Shown here: positions 13,832-22,662 of the stretch, in pieces
How positions within the stretch are numbered: position 1 is the stretch's first letter
How the letters are laid out: each line of letters begins with the position of its first letter
The notes under the pieces: generated by a model
The model's input: only the letters and a program-made list of their open reading frames with translations
The model's database searches: none
What the model was told of the DNA's origin: nothing
Made by a program: the position numbers and the translations under genes
NCBI GenBank assembly: GCA_009995705.1
Contig: JAADBR010000039.1
Span: 1 to 28,655, forward strand
Reading direction: 5' to 3'
DNA length: 28,655 bases
Origin: Microcystis aeruginosa W13-11
GTDB lineage: Bacteria > Cyanobacteriota > Cyanobacteriia > Cyanobacteriales > Microcystaceae

Positions 13832-14137
13832 ATGTTACATCTGCTCTATATCCTCGCCTTCACAGTTATCGCTTTTTTGACCATTAATAATTTAATTCGG
13901 AGTCTGATTACTGTCAGCATGGATTCCCAGAAACGTCCTGCTAAATCGGCTAATTCCTATAATCCCTACGGTTATCCCATGACTTCCCATCCCGAACTTT
14001 TGGACGAGGCCGGACAACCGATTAATGAACCTCTGTTAGTGATTCGTTCTCTCACTGTGGAAGATGCTCGTCAACAGTTAGATGCTATTTATAATTCTTC
14101 TCCCAGTGTCACCAAAGAGCAAGATGAAGAAATCTAA
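13832..14137 (+). CDS. DUF2973 family membrane-anchored protein
   Basis: Protein of 101 residues. The N-terminus is a hydrophobic helix, MLHLLYILAFTVIAFLTINNLI. A conserved segment follows, NPYGYPMTSHPELLDEAGQPINEPLLVIRSLTVEDARQQLDAIYNSS. This is the DUF2973 pattern, cyanobacteria-specific and of unknown function. It is paired with DUF2605 in many genomes, which suggests the two act together at the membrane. The ribosome site GGGAG lies about 12 bp before ATG. The hydrolase gene follows 11 bp downstream. Confidence 0.88.
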   Translation: MLHLLYILAFTVIAFLTINNLIRSLITVSMDSQKRPAKSANSYNPYGYPMTSHPELLDEAGQPINEPLLVIRSLTVEDARQQLDAIYNSSPSVTKEQDEEI

Positions 14138-14148
14138 TTGGTTCTAGA

Positions 14149-14802
14149 ATGGCAGTCCTTGAGAACAGATATATTTATCTACACGGTTTTGCTTCTGGCC
14201 CCCAATCAACAAAAGCGCAATTTTTGAGACATTGTTGGCAAGATAGGGGTTTAGCAATGGAAATTCCCGATCTTAACGGTGATGACTTTTCTAGCTTAAC
14301 TCTCACTCGTCAGATTGTTCAAATCGGCCAATTGATTGAACAATCTCAGCTTCCCGTTACACTGATTGGTTCCAGTTTTGGCGGTTTAACGGCAGCTTGG
14401 CTGGCAGAAACTTATTTTCAGGTGCAAAGGCTCGTTTTATTAGCTCCCGCTTTTAATTTCGGGCCGATTTGGTTAGGACAATTGGGAGCGGAAACCCTAG
14501 CCAATTGGCAAAAATCTGGGAGTTTATCGGTTTATCACCACGGTTATCGTCGTTATCTGCCGATTTATTCCAAGTTTATCGAGGATTTAGCCAGTTATCC
14601 CCAAGAAAAGTTAATCAGGCAGCTCCCCACCCTGATTATTCATGGCAGTAACGATGAGGTGATTCCCCTAGAAAATAGTCGCTATTATGCTTTTTCTCGT
14701 CCTTGGGTACAGTTAATCGAATTAGATAGCGATCATGCCCTTACCGATGTTTTGACGAGAATCTGGGCTGAAATGCAATTATTCCTAGGCATAGGTCTTT
14801 AG
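14149..14802 (+). CDS. YqiA/YcfP-family alpha/beta hydrolase
   Basis: Protein of 217 residues. YIYLHGFASGPQSTKAQFL is the oxyanion strand. VTLIGSSFGGLTAAWLAE carries the nucleophile Ser in G-S-S-F-G. LIIHGSNDEVIPLENS gives the Asp, and ELDSDHALTDVL gives the His. The catalytic triad is complete. The family includes esterase YqiA; the natural substrate is unknown. It probably shares a transcript with DUF2973. Its stop codon at 14800-14802 lies only 6 bp before the helicase ATG, so the defence locus joins the core genome with almost no gap. Confidence 0.85.
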   Translation: MAVLENRYIYLHGFASGPQSTKAQFLRHCWQDRGLAMEIPDLNGDDFSSLTLTRQIVQIGQLIEQSQLPVTLIGSSFGGLTAAWLAETYFQVQRLVLLAPAFNFGPIWLGQLGAETLANWQKSGSLSVYHHGYRRYLPIYSKFIEDLASYPQEKLIRQLPTLIIHGSNDEVIPLENSRYYAFSRPWVQLIELDSDHALTDVLTRIWAEMQLFLGIGL

Positions 14803-14808
14803 GTGATC

Positions 14809-17800
14809 ATGACTAAACTAGAGGAACTAACGAGCGGCTCTGTTGTTAACGGAATATTACTGAACCAAGCTGTCACCGTCATCGAGGCCAAGTGGCATAG
14901 CGGCGACATGGTAGAACTGACCTACAAAGACACCAACGGACAACCCTACACAGAACTGCTCCTTCGATACCGAGAGCCAACCCTAGAGATCGTTACCGTC
15001 GGAAAACCCTGGAGTTTCGATGGCGACGGAGCTTTGCTGCGCCTAGTTTCCGAAGCCCATCGCATCCGATTGGCCCACCTTTTTGACCCGCTTCTAGCCG
15101 TCCATACCTCTCTGGTGGAACCACTCCCGCATCAAATCACTGCTGTTTACAGTGAGCTGCTCGATCGCCAACCCCTACGCTTTTTGTTGGCCGATGACCC
15201 CGGGGCGGGGAAAACCATCATGGCGGGATTGTTAATTCGAGAACTCCTGATTCGAGGTGACTTAGCGCGCTGCTTAATCGTCTGTCCAGGCAGCCTCGCA
15301 GTGCAGTGGCAAGACGAACTACATAACAAATTTCACCTTCCCTTCGATATCCTCACCAACGACCGCATCGAAACGGCCCGCACCGGCAACGCCCTCGCCG
15401 AAATGGGTCTGGTCATTGCCAGACTTGATCAACTCAGCCGTAATGACGACCTCCAGAAGAAACTCCAGCACACTGATTGGGATCTGGTCATCTGCGATGA
15501 GGCCCACAAGATGTCCGCTTCTTTCTTTGGTGGGGAAATTAGGGAAACAAAGCGTTACAAATTGGGCAAACTCCTCTCTAGTATTACCCGCCACTTCCTG
15601 CTGATGACCGCGACTCCCCACAACGGCAAAGAAGAAGACTTTCAGTTATTTCTAGCCCTCCTCGATGGCGATCGCTTTGAGGGGCGATTCCGGGACGGAG
15701 TTCATGTCACCGATACTTCCGACCTGATGCGCCGCATGGTTAAAGAGGAACTGCTCAAGTTTGACGGCAAGCCACTTTTCCCCGAAAGAATCGCTCACAC
15801 CGTGACCTACCCCCTCGACCACCAAGAAGCGATCCTCTACAGTCGAGTCACCGAGTATGTACGCGAAGAATTTGACCGAGCCGAAGCCCTGGCCAACGAC
15901 GGGCGCAAGGGAACAGTCGGTTTTGCCCTCACCATTTTGCAACGCCGCCTCGCCTCATCTCCGGAAGCCATCTATCAATCCTTGAAACGACGACGAGAAC
16001 GGCTGCAAAAGCGACTCCGAGAAGAAGAACTGCTCAAGCGAGGCCAGTCGCTGGAGATAGAATTTGCTACCGTCCTTGACCAAGACGACATCGATGACGA
16101 CTTTGAGGATACCGATAGCAGCGAGCGGGAGGCCACGGTCGAGGAGGTGGTCGATCAGGCCACAGCATCCCGTACCATTGCCGAACTACAGCTTGAAATC
16201 GCCCTGCTGAAAAAGCTTGAAGATCTAGCCAATACCGTTCGACGGAGCGGAAAAGACCGTAAGTGGGAAGAGTTTTCCCGTCTTCGACCGGATGAAGCAG
16301 AGATGTTCGATGCAGGGGGATACCGCCGCAAAATAGTTGTCTTCACCGAACACAGAGACACCCTCAACTACCTGAAAGAGCGGATCGGTACACTCCTTGG
16401 CAACCCAGAAGCTGTTGTCACCATTCACGGTGGGATGGGTCGGGAAGACCGCAAAAAAGCCGAAGAAGGCTTCAAGCAGGACGTAGGAGTACAGGTACTT
16501 CTGGCCACCGATGCCGCCGGAGAGGGGATCAACCTGCAACGGGCGCATCTCATGGTCAATTATGACCTACCCTGGAACCCAAACCGTCTAGAACAGCGAT
16601 TCGGTCGCATTCACCGGATTGGACAGACCGAAGTTTGTCATCTCTGGAATTTGGTGGCTGACGAAACCCGCGAGGGAGATGTGTATCGGACGCTCCTCGA
16701 AAAGCTTGAAGCCGAACAAAAAGCTTTAGGCGGACGGGTGTTCGACGTTTTAGGCAAAGCCATTGCGGGAAAAGAATTGCGCGAACTTCTCATCCAAGCC
16801 ATCCGTTACGGCGATCGCCCAGATGTAAAAGCACGCTTAAACCAGGTCATCTCTGAAAAGCTCGATCAAGAGAGGCTAAGGGAATTGCTGGAAGAACGCG
16901 CCCTAGCACGGGATTCGATCGATGCCTCCAAGGTTCAGAAAATTCGAGAAGATATGGAGCGAGCCGAAGCCAGACGGTTACAGCCGCACTTCATTGCCGC
17001 ATTTTTCCTCCAAGCCTTTCAGCACTTGGGTGGCACCCTACGCCAGCGAGAGCCAAAACGATACGAGATTACCAACGTCCCCGCCGTTATCCGTAACAGG
17101 GACCGCTCTTTAGGGATAGGAGAGCCAATTCTCAAACGCTATGAGCGCATCTGTTTTGATAAAGACCTGATTAGTGTTCCGGGTAAACCCATTGCTACCT
17201 TTGTCTGTCCCGGCCATCCCCTGTTAGATGCCACTATTGATCTTGTCTTGGAACGGCATCGGGAATTACTCAGACGCGGAGCTATCCTAGTCGATGACAG
17301 TGATCCGAGCGAGGAAATTCGGGTGCTGGTGTACTTGGAACACGCCATTCAAGACGCTCGGCTAAGTCCCGATGGCAGACGGCGGGTGGTGTCGCGGCGA
17401 ATGCAGTATGGGTCGATGACCGTAGGGGAAGTTGAACCACAAAGACACGAAGGACACAAAGGGGGGAATGCCGGGTTTGCGCCTTATTTGGATTATCGGC
17501 CCCTGGAGGAGGATGAAGTTCCGTTGGTGGAACCGATTATCAACTCGCTTGGCATTGGCAGTGATATTGAGAGCAAGGCTACCAGTTATGCGATCGCTAA
17601 TCTGGTGGCTCCTCACCTTCAGGAGGTACGGCAGCGCAAGGAGGAGTTAATTGAAAAGACCCTTATCGCAGTTAAAGACCGCCTGACCAAGGAGATTAAC
17701 TATTGGGACCATCGGGCAGCCCAGTTGCGCCTACAGGAAGAAGCGGGAAAGACAAATGCGCGGATCAATTCCAACAAAGCCCAGATGCGGGCCGATGAAC

Positions 17801-18354
17801 TACAAACGCGGTTGCAAAAGCGCTTGTCTGAATTGGAGCAGGAGCGTCATTTATCCCCATCGCCACCAGTTGTGGTGGGAGCAGCCCTCATCGTACCGGG
17901 GGGACTGTTAGGGCGACTTTTAGGCAGGCCGATGTTTGCCCGGGAGACAAAGCGCGTCGAACGGATAGCGATGGCCGCAGTCATGGCAGCCGAAAAAGCT
18001 TTGGGGTATGAGCCGCGGGATGTGAGCGCCGAGAGGTGCGGCTATGACATCGAATCGCGCGGAACCGGAACTGACCGCTTACGGTTTATCGAGGTAAAGG
18101 GTAGAGTAGAAGGAGCAGAGACAGTGACTATCACCAAGAACGAGATCCTTGCATCCCTTAACAAGCCAGAGGATTTTCTGCTGGCTTTGGTTTCCGTTTC
18201 TCCCTCAGAGGAGGTTCAGGTCAGGTATGTGCGCCAGCCGTTCCAGAGAGAGCCGGATTTTGGGGCGTGTAGTGTTAATTATAATTGGAGAGAGTTATGG
18301 GAGAGGGGGGATATGATTGAACCACAAAGACACAAAGGACACGAAGGGGATTAA
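14809..18354 (+). CDS. SNF2-type helicase with C-terminal DUF3883 nuclease-like domain
   Basis: Protein of 1181 residues. ATG 14809 is preferred over GTG 14803, which overlaps the AGG ribosome site. SNF2 motifs: DDPGAGKTIMAG (129-140, Walker A), CDEAHK (229-234), TATPHNG (267-273), IHGGMGREDR (about 538), LLATDAAGEGINLQ (about 563), QRFGRIHRIGQ (about 595). The C-terminus has GYDIESRG and RFIEVKGR (about 1090), a D...E-x-K pattern of the DUF3883/Mrr-like fold. The DNA translocase is thus joined to a likely nuclease or DNA-sensing domain. DISARM DrmD is a similar SNF2 protein, and this may be a relative. A 34-bp-type repeat is inserted in frame near residues 876-886 (EPQRHEGHKGG). Another forms the end IEPQRHKGHEGD and brings the stop codon. 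First gene of the defence locus. Confidence 0.88.
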   Translation: MTKLEELTSGSVVNGILLNQAVTVIEAKWHSGDMVELTYKDTNGQPYTELLLRYREPTLEIVTVGKPWSFDGDGALLRLVSEAHRIRLAHLFDPLLAVHTSLVEPLPHQITAVYSELLDRQPLRFLLADDPGAGKTIMAGLLIRELLIRGDLARCLIVCPGSLAVQWQDELHNKFHLPFDILTNDRIETARTGNALAEMGLVIARLDQLSRNDDLQKKLQHTDWDLVICDEAHKMSASFFGGEIRETKRYKLGKLLSSITRHFLLMTATPHNGKEEDFQLFLALLDGDRFEGRFRDGVHVTDTSDLMRRMVKEELLKFDGKPLFPERIAHTVTYPLDHQEAILYSRVTEYVREEFDRAEALANDGRKGTVGFALTILQRRLASSPEAIYQSLKRRRERLQKRLREEELLKRGQSLEIEFATVLDQDDIDDDFEDTDSSEREATVEEVVDQATASRTIAELQLEIALLKKLEDLANTVRRSGKDRKWEEFSRLRPDEAEMFDAGGYRRKIVVFTEHRDTLNYLKERIGTLLGNPEAVVTIHGGMGREDRKKAEEGFKQDVGVQVLLATDAAGEGINLQRAHLMVNYDLPWNPNRLEQRFGRIHRIGQTEVCHLWNLVADETREGDVYRTLLEKLEAEQKALGGRVFDVLGKAIAGKELRELLIQAIRYGDRPDVKARLNQVISEKLDQERLRELLEERALARDSIDASKVQKIREDMERAEARRLQPHFIAAFFLQAFQHLGGTLRQREPKRYEITNVPAVIRNRDRSLGIGEPILKRYERICFDKDLISVPGKPIATFVCPGHPLLDATIDLVLERHRELLRRGAILVDDSDPSEEIRVLVYLEHAIQDARLSPDGRRRVVSRRMQYGSMTVGEVEPQRHEGHKGGNAGFAPYLDYRPLEEDEVPLVEPIINSLGIGSDIESKATSYAIANLVAPHLQEVRQRKEELIEKTLIAVKDRLTKEINYWDHRAAQLRLQEEAGKTNARINSNKAQMRADELQTRLQKRLSELEQERHLSPSPPVVVGAALIVPGGLLGRLLGRPMFARETKRVERIAMAAVMAAEKALGYEPRDVSAERCGYDIESRGTGTDRLRFIEVKGRVEGAETVTITKNEILASLNKPEDFLLALVSVSPSEEVQVRYVRQPFQREPDFGACSVNYNWRELWERGDMIEPQRHKGHEGD
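17435..17466 (+). repeat. Interspersed repeat unit inside the helicase gene
   Basis: AACCACAAAGACACGAAGG followed by ACACAAAGG, forward orientation. It keeps the reading frame open as EPQRHEGHKGG and interrupts an otherwise ordinary stretch (SMTVGEVE ... NAGFAPYLDYRPL). Confidence 0.9.
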
Positions 18355-18417
18355 CCACAAAGGCACAAAGGTCACAAAGATAGAAGAACCACAAAGGCAC
18401 TAAGGACACGGAGAGAG
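18320..18417 (+). repeat. Tandem array of three repeat units, forward
   Basis: Three units start at 18320, 18353 and 18387, each built on AACCACAAAGRCACAAAGG. The first encodes the helicase C-terminus. The second supplies its TAA stop. The end of the third (GGACACGGAGAGAG) supplies the purine-rich ribosome-site-like DNA just before ATG 18418. Confidence 0.92.
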
Positions 18418-18798
18418 ATGGATGAGAGGGCTAATGATTTATCTAAGGAGATTATTGGGGCAGCGATCGCTGTTCATCGGGAGTTGGGTCCAGGACTATT
18501 GGAGTCGGCCTATGAGGCCTGTTTAGAGTACGAGTTATTGGATAGGGGGATAGCGGTGGAGCGTCAAGTTCCTCAATCAGTGATTTATCGCGGTGTTAAA
18601 CTTGATTGTGGTTATCGTCTCGATCTATTGGTGGAAAATCTGGTTATTGTCGAACTGAAAACCGTTGAACAACTTACCCCCATTCACGAGGCTCAGTTGT
18701 TAACCTATCTCAAATTACGCCGGCTTTGGCTAGGATTACTGATTAATTTTAACGTTCCCGTTCTCAAACAAGGCATCAAACGCCTTGTCAACAATTAA
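18418..18798 (+). CDS. GxxExxY protein
   Basis: Protein of 126 residues. It has the naming motif in [19 protein letters not shown], then [56 protein letters not shown]. The segment RLDLLVEN...VIVELKT is a D...E-x-K pattern, so the protein has a PD-(D/E)xK nuclease-like core. The family (TIGR04256) is common in genomes with many repeats and mobile elements and has no proven function. It is enclosed by the repeat family in opposite orientations: a forward array directly before the start and a reverse array directly after the stop. It may be a passenger of the repeats rather than a part of the defence system. Confidence 0.9.
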   Translation: MDERANDLSKEIIGAAIAVHRELGPGLLESAYEACLEYELLDRGIAVERQVPQSVIYRGVKLDCGYRLDLLVENLVIVELKTVEQLTPIHEAQLLTYLKLRRLWLGLLINFNVPVLKQGIKRLVNN

Positions 18799-18854
18799 TC
18801 TTTGTGTCCTTTGTGCCTTTGTGGTTCCTCAATCTTCGTGTCCTTTGTGGTTCT
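18799..18854 (-). repeat. Repeat array, reverse orientation
   Basis: About one and a half units in reverse, reading CTTTGTGTCCTTTGTGCC and so on on the plus strand. It begins directly after the GxxExxY stop and ends 11 bp before the methyltransferase ATG. Together with the forward array at 18320-18417 it forms an inverted pair around the GxxExxY gene. Confidence 0.9.
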
Positions 18855-18864
18855 TTTATCTCCC

Positions 18865-21819
18865 ATGACCTACCGTAAAAAACTCATTGAAGTGGCCCTA
18901 CCCCTAGAAGCGATTAACGTCGAATCGGCACGGGAAAAGTCGATTCGGCACGGTCATCCCTCTACTCTACATCTTTGGTGGTCCCGGAAACCTTTGGCTA
19001 CAACTAGGGCGGTTTTATGGGCTTCTTTGGTGGATGATCCTTCCAGTTGGCCAGAGAAATTTCCCACGGAAGAAGCACAGAATCAGGAACGGCAGCGATT
19101 GTTTGATATTTTGGGCAGGATTGAGATTGAAAAGGACAAAAAAGGCAACATTAAGCAGGTGGTTAGAGGTCTGGTATCTTGGGATGAGATTAATCAGCCT
19201 AACTCAGCAGTATTGCTAGAAGCACAGCGAGAAATTGCGCGCTGTTTAGCTTGGGAACGTGGGGAAGAACCCCCCACTAAACCGGATGCTATACGCGACT
19301 ATATCGCTAAATATGCCCCCCCTGCCTATGATCCGTTTTGTGGTGGTGGTTCTATTCCTCTTGAGGCCCAGCGCTTGGGATTGCAAGCCCACGGCAGTGA
19401 CCTCAATCCCGTGGCGGTGTTGATTACCAAGGCTTTGATTGAGATTCCGCCCAAGTTTCAGGATAAACCGCCAGTTAATCCCGATTCTCGCCAAAAACAA
19501 CAGATTTCTTCTTGGGAAGGGGCCCAAGGATTGGCCGCAGATGTGCGCTATTACGGGCAATGGATGCGGGATGAGGCTTTTAAAAGGATTGGGTTTCTTT
19601 ATCCGATGGTGGAAACTAACCACAAAGGCACAAAGGACACTAAGGTTATTGCTTGGCTTTGGGCCAGGACGGTGAAGTGTCCTAATCCGGCCTGTGGCTG
19701 TCAGATGCCTTTGGTTAATAAGTTCTCGCTTTCGACGAAGACGGGTAAGGAGGCTTGGGTTGAGCCTTTTGTGGGGGATTTTAACCACAAAGGCACAAAG
19801 GACACAGAGGGGGATGATTTTGGGGTCTCTGGGGTTCCTAAAATAAGTTTTGAGGTGAAGACGGGTAAGGGTACGGCCCCAGATGGGACGGTGAACCGCA
19901 AGGGTGCAGTTTGTATCGCTTGTAATACTCCTGTTCCTTTTGATCATATCCGTAACGAAGGTAAGGCTGGCCGGATGGATGCTCAATTAATGGCTATTGT
20001 CGCTGAAGGACAAGGGGGAAGGATTTATCTTTCTCCTGATGAGGAACAGGAATGTATCGCTAAAAAAGCACAGCCTGAATGGAAACCTGATGCTGAATTA
20101 ATGGGCAAAGCCGCAGTCAATGTTCCCCTCTATGGCATGACCAAACACGCCGATTTATTCACTCCCCGTCAACTCGTCGCCCTCACTACTTTTAGCGATT
20201 TAGTTGGTGAAGCTAGAGAAAAGATAAAAGCTGATGCAGTAGCCGCAGGAATCCCTGATGATGATTTACCTCTTAATGATGGGGGAATAGGTGCGACGGC
20301 TTATGCGGATGCGGTGGCGACTTATTTGGCGTTTGGGGTTGATAGACTTTCAGATCGAAACTCTACGATTTGTAGCTGGGATATTAGCCGTGATAGCACG
20401 CGCAACACTTTCGCTCGTCAAGCAATTCCCATGACCTGGGATTTTGCCGAAGCGAATCCCATGAGTGACTCGACAGGCAATTTTAATGGTGCAATTGATT
20501 GGGTAGTTGACGTTATTAAAAAATCCTCTTGTTCCGGCCAAGGACAAGTTATTCAACTCGATGCTACTGCTAAAAGTAATGACGAAATAGCACCCAGAAT
20601 CATCTCTACAGACCCCCCATACTACGACAACATAGGCTATGCCGACCTTGCGGACTTTTTCTATGTCTGGTTGCGACGTTCCCTTAACTTAGTCTATCCA
20701 AACATCTTCAGCACTTTACTCGTACCGAAAGCCCCTGAATTAGTCGCTACACCCTATCGTTTTGGGGGTGATAAAAAAAAAGCTCAATCCTTCTTTGAGG
20801 AGGGCTTAGGCAAAGCATTCGGACGAATGAATGGGATGGCTCACTCAGATTACCCTCTGACGGTTTACTACGCCTTTAAACAGGCAGAAACAGAAGACAG
20901 TGATGATGACGAGGGGAATGCTGTTGTCTCTTCCACCGGATGGGAAACGATGCTCGAAGGTTTGATTAAATCTGATTTTTCCATTGGTGGCACATGGCCA
21001 ATGCGAACTGAACTGAGTAACCGCAGTGTTGGACTTGGCACTAATGCCCTCGCCTCCTCCATCGTCCTCGTGTGTCGTCCCCGTCCCGCCGATGCGCCCA
21101 AAGCCGGCCGCCGTCAATTCCTCAACGAACTGAAGCGCGACCTTCCCCAAGCCCTAAAACTGCTGCAACAGGGCAATATTGCCCCCGTTGACCTCGCCCA
21201 AGCCAGTATTGGGCCCGGGATGGCAATCTACTCCAAATACGCCGCCATCCTCGAATCTAACGGCTCCCCTCTGCGTGTTCGCACGGCCCTGCAACTGATT
21301 AACCAGATTCTCGACCAATTTCTCACCGAACAGGAAGGGGAATTTGATAGTGATACCCGTTGGGCGCTCACTTGGTTCGAGCAGTACCAATTCAACGAAG
21401 CACTATATGGCGATGCAGAAACCCTGTCCAAAGCCAAAAACACCAGTATTCAGGGCATGGTTGAAGCCGGCATACTAGAAGCCAAAGCAGGTAAAGTGCG
21501 ACTACTCAAGCGTGAAGAGCTCAAAACCGACGGTCATCCAGAAAAAGATGAGCGCATACCCGTCTGGGAAATCACCCAACACCTCATCCATACCCTCGAT
21601 AAAAAGGGCGAAACCGGAGCGGCAGAACTCTTGGCTAAACTAGGAAACAAAGCCGATTTAGCCAAAGAACTCGCCTATAGACTTTATAGCCTCTGCGACA
21701 GAAAAGGTTGGACCCAAGAAGGCATAGCCTACAATACCCTCGTCACCTCTTGGCCAGAAATCACCCGTCTAGCCAACGAATATAAACCCTCCCCCGAACA
21801 ACTATCCTTTTCTTTGTGA
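18865..21819 (+). CDS. DUF1156 adenine-specific DNA methyltransferase
   Basis: Protein of 984 residues (COG1743 type). ATG 18865 is chosen because the longer frame from 18802 only translates repeat DNA. N-terminus: MTYRKKLIEVALPLEAINVESAREKSIRHGHPS and HLWWSRKPL, the DUF1156 hallmark. Motif I: YDPFCGGGSIPLEAQRLG (155-172), SAM binding. Catalytic motif IV: STDPPYYDNIGYADLADFFYVWL (581-603), typical of N6-adenine methylases. A Zn-ribbon-like Cys set lies between (CPNPACGC, 272-279; CIAC, 350-353). Two repeat units are inserted in frame next to it: NHKGTKDTK (252-260) and [10 protein letters not shown] (307-316). The stop TGA (21817-21819) lies in another repeat unit. Likely role: self-marking in an anti-phage system with the helicase and DUF499 protein. 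Confidence 0.92.
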   Translation: MTYRKKLIEVALPLEAINVESAREKSIRHGHPSTLHLWWSRKPLATTRAVLWASLVDDPSSWPEKFPTEEAQNQERQRLFDILGRIEIEKDKKGNIKQVVRGLVSWDEINQPNSAVLLEAQREIARCLAWERGEEPPTKPDAIRDYIAKYAPPAYDPFCGGGSIPLEAQRLGLQAHGSDLNPVAVLITKALIEIPPKFQDKPPVNPDSRQKQQISSWEGAQGLAADVRYYGQWMRDEAFKRIGFLYPMVETNHKGTKDTKVIAWLWARTVKCPNPACGCQMPLVNKFSLSTKTGKEAWVEPFVGDFNHKGTKDTEGDDFGVSGVPKISFEVKTGKGTAPDGTVNRKGAVCIACNTPVPFDHIRNEGKAGRMDAQLMAIVAEGQGGRIYLSPDEEQECIAKKAQPEWKPDAELMGKAAVNVPLYGMTKHADLFTPRQLVALTTFSDLVGEAREKIKADAVAAGIPDDDLPLNDGGIGATAYADAVATYLAFGVDRLSDRNSTICSWDISRDSTRNTFARQAIPMTWDFAEANPMSDSTGNFNGAIDWVVDVIKKSSCSGQGQVIQLDATAKSNDEIAPRIISTDPPYYDNIGYADLADFFYVWLRRSLNLVYPNIFSTLLVPKAPELVATPYRFGGDKKKAQSFFEEGLGKAFGRMNGMAHSDYPLTVYYAFKQAETEDSDDDEGNAVVSSTGWETMLEGLIKSDFSIGGTWPMRTELSNRSVGLGTNALASSIVLVCRPRPADAPKAGRRQFLNELKRDLPQALKLLQQGNIAPVDLAQASIGPGMAIYSKYAAILESNGSPLRVRTALQLINQILDQFLTEQEGEFDSDTRWALTWFEQYQFNEALYGDAETLSKAKNTSIQGMVEAGILEAKAGKVRLLKREELKTDGHPEKDERIPVWEITQHLIHTLDKKGETGAAELLAKLGNKADLAKELAYRLYSLCDRKGWTQEGIAYNTLVTSWPEITRLANEYKPSPEQLSFSL
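19618..19645 (+). repeat. Repeat unit inside the methyltransferase gene, first
   Basis: AACCACAAAGGCACAAAGG followed by ACACTAAGG, forward. It is read in frame as NHKGTKDTK, directly before VIAWLWARTVKCPNPACGC, a segment I recognise as conserved in DUF1156 proteins. Confidence 0.93.
19783..19813 (+). repeat. Repeat unit inside the methyltransferase gene, second
   Basis: AACCACAAAGGCACAAAGG followed by ACACAGAGGGGG, forward. It is read in frame as [11 protein letters not shown] between VEPFVGDF and ISFEVKTGKG. It lies 165 bp after the first unit, a multiple of three. Confidence 0.93.
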
Positions 21820-21978
21820 CCTTTGTGCCTTTGTGGTTCCTCAAACTTTGTGACCTTTGTGCCTTTGTGGTAAATCCCCCTTCGTGTTCTTTGTGCCTTT
21901 GTGGTTCCTCAAACTTTGTGACCTCCGTGCCTTTGTGGTTCCCCAAACTTTGTGACCTTTGTGCCTTTGTGGTTCAAA
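21812..21978 (-). repeat. Tandem array of five 34-bp units, reverse
   Basis: Five units of about 34 bp, each starting CTTTGTGACCTTTGTGCC (plus-strand reading) and ending GTGGTTCCTCAAA or a variant. Unit 3 reads CTTCGTGTTC and unit 4 CTTTGTGACCTCCGTG. The array starts inside the last codons of the methyltransferase gene, supplies its TGA stop, and ends 37 bp before the antitoxin start. Confidence 0.93.
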
Positions 21979-22015
21979 CAAAATCACGAATTTTAAAACA
22001 TCATCAACTAATACC

Positions 22016-22243
22016 ATGAATACTCAGTTAGTCGATTCCATCATTCAAATAATTCAATCATTACCTAAATCAGAACAAAACATTCTGAGAGAAAAGCTAA
22101 ATCAAGCAATAGCTTCTGAAGCAGAACCTATTGATGAAGAAGCTTGGAAAGTTTGGGAAACGCTAGGAGATGATGCTGTACCCGGTTGTCTAGAAAATTC
22201 TTCTATCAATCATGATCGCTATCTTTATTCCCAACCCCAATGA
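22016..22243 (+). CDS. Antitoxin of a PIN pair within the defence locus
   Basis: Protein of 75 residues from ATG 22016; the longer frame from 21959 only adds translated repeat DNA. The first part, MNTQLVDSIIQIIQSLPKSEQNILREKL, is a helical segment of the DUF2281-like type. A polar, acidic tail follows (EAEPIDEEAWKVWETLGDDAVPGCLENSSINHDRYLY), typical of cyanobacterial antitoxins paired with PIN toxins. The stop overlaps the toxin start (ATGA, 22240-22243). Repeat arrays in the same orientation lie on both sides of this pair. Confidence 0.75.
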   Translation: MNTQLVDSIIQIIQSLPKSEQNILREKLNQAIASEAEPIDEEAWKVWETLGDDAVPGCLENSSINHDRYLYSQPQ

Positions 22244-22662
22244 AACAGATATTTGTAGATACAAGTACTTTGGCTGCTTTGGCCGACAAAAATGACGATA
22301 ACCATGCCAGAGCGGTAGAATTTAATCATCAAGTAAAAGGGATTGTCTTGGTGACGACAAATTATGTACTGGATGAGCTTTACACTTTAATTCTGGTCAA
22401 TGTTGGTTACACAAAAACGGTGCAATTCAAGAAAAAAATTGATTTTATTATCACCAAAAAAATCTTAAAAATCATCTGGGTTTCTGAAATCATAGCATTG
22501 CAGACATGGCAGATTTTTGAAAAACATAATACAGACAAACAATGGTCTTTTACCGACTGTACCTCCTATGTTGTTATGAAGCAGGAAAATATCACTGAAG
22601 TCTTTACCTTTGATCACCACTTTTCTCAAATGGGTTTTCTCCGTCTGCCCAGTTCTCCCTAA
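22240..22662 (+). CDS. PIN-domain toxin within the defence locus
   Basis: Protein of 140 residues, VapC-like. KQIFVDTSTLAALAD gives D7, VLDELYTLIL gives E46, WSFTDCTSYVVM gives D106, and EVFTFDHHFSQMGF closes the active site with D125. All expected acidic residues are present. The stop codon TAA (22660-22662) touches the following repeat array. It could serve as an addiction module that keeps the defence locus in the genome, or as a guard toxin released when the locus is attacked; both are inferences from position only. Confidence 0.87.
   Translation: MKQIFVDTSTLAALADKNDDNHARAVEFNHQVKGIVLVTTNYVLDELYTLILVNVGYTKTVQFKKKIDFIITKKILKIIWVSEIIALQTWQIFEKHNTDKQWSFTDCTSYVVMKQENITEVFTFDHHFSQMGFLRLPSSP

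Noticed and set aside
18802..18864. N-terminal extension of the methyltransferase ([15 protein letters not shown]...)
   Set aside because: It is the translation of reverse repeat units; the family start MTYRKKLIEV begins at 18865.
21761..21946. Minus-strand frame reading GNHKGTEVTKFEEPQRHKEHEG
   Set aside because: Only the translation of the repeat array; no gene signals. The same applies to minus-strand frames at 22465-22695 and 22604-22792.
21959..22015. N-terminal extension of the antitoxin before 22016
   Set aside because: The extra residues come from the repeat array; the conserved helical start begins at ATG 22016.
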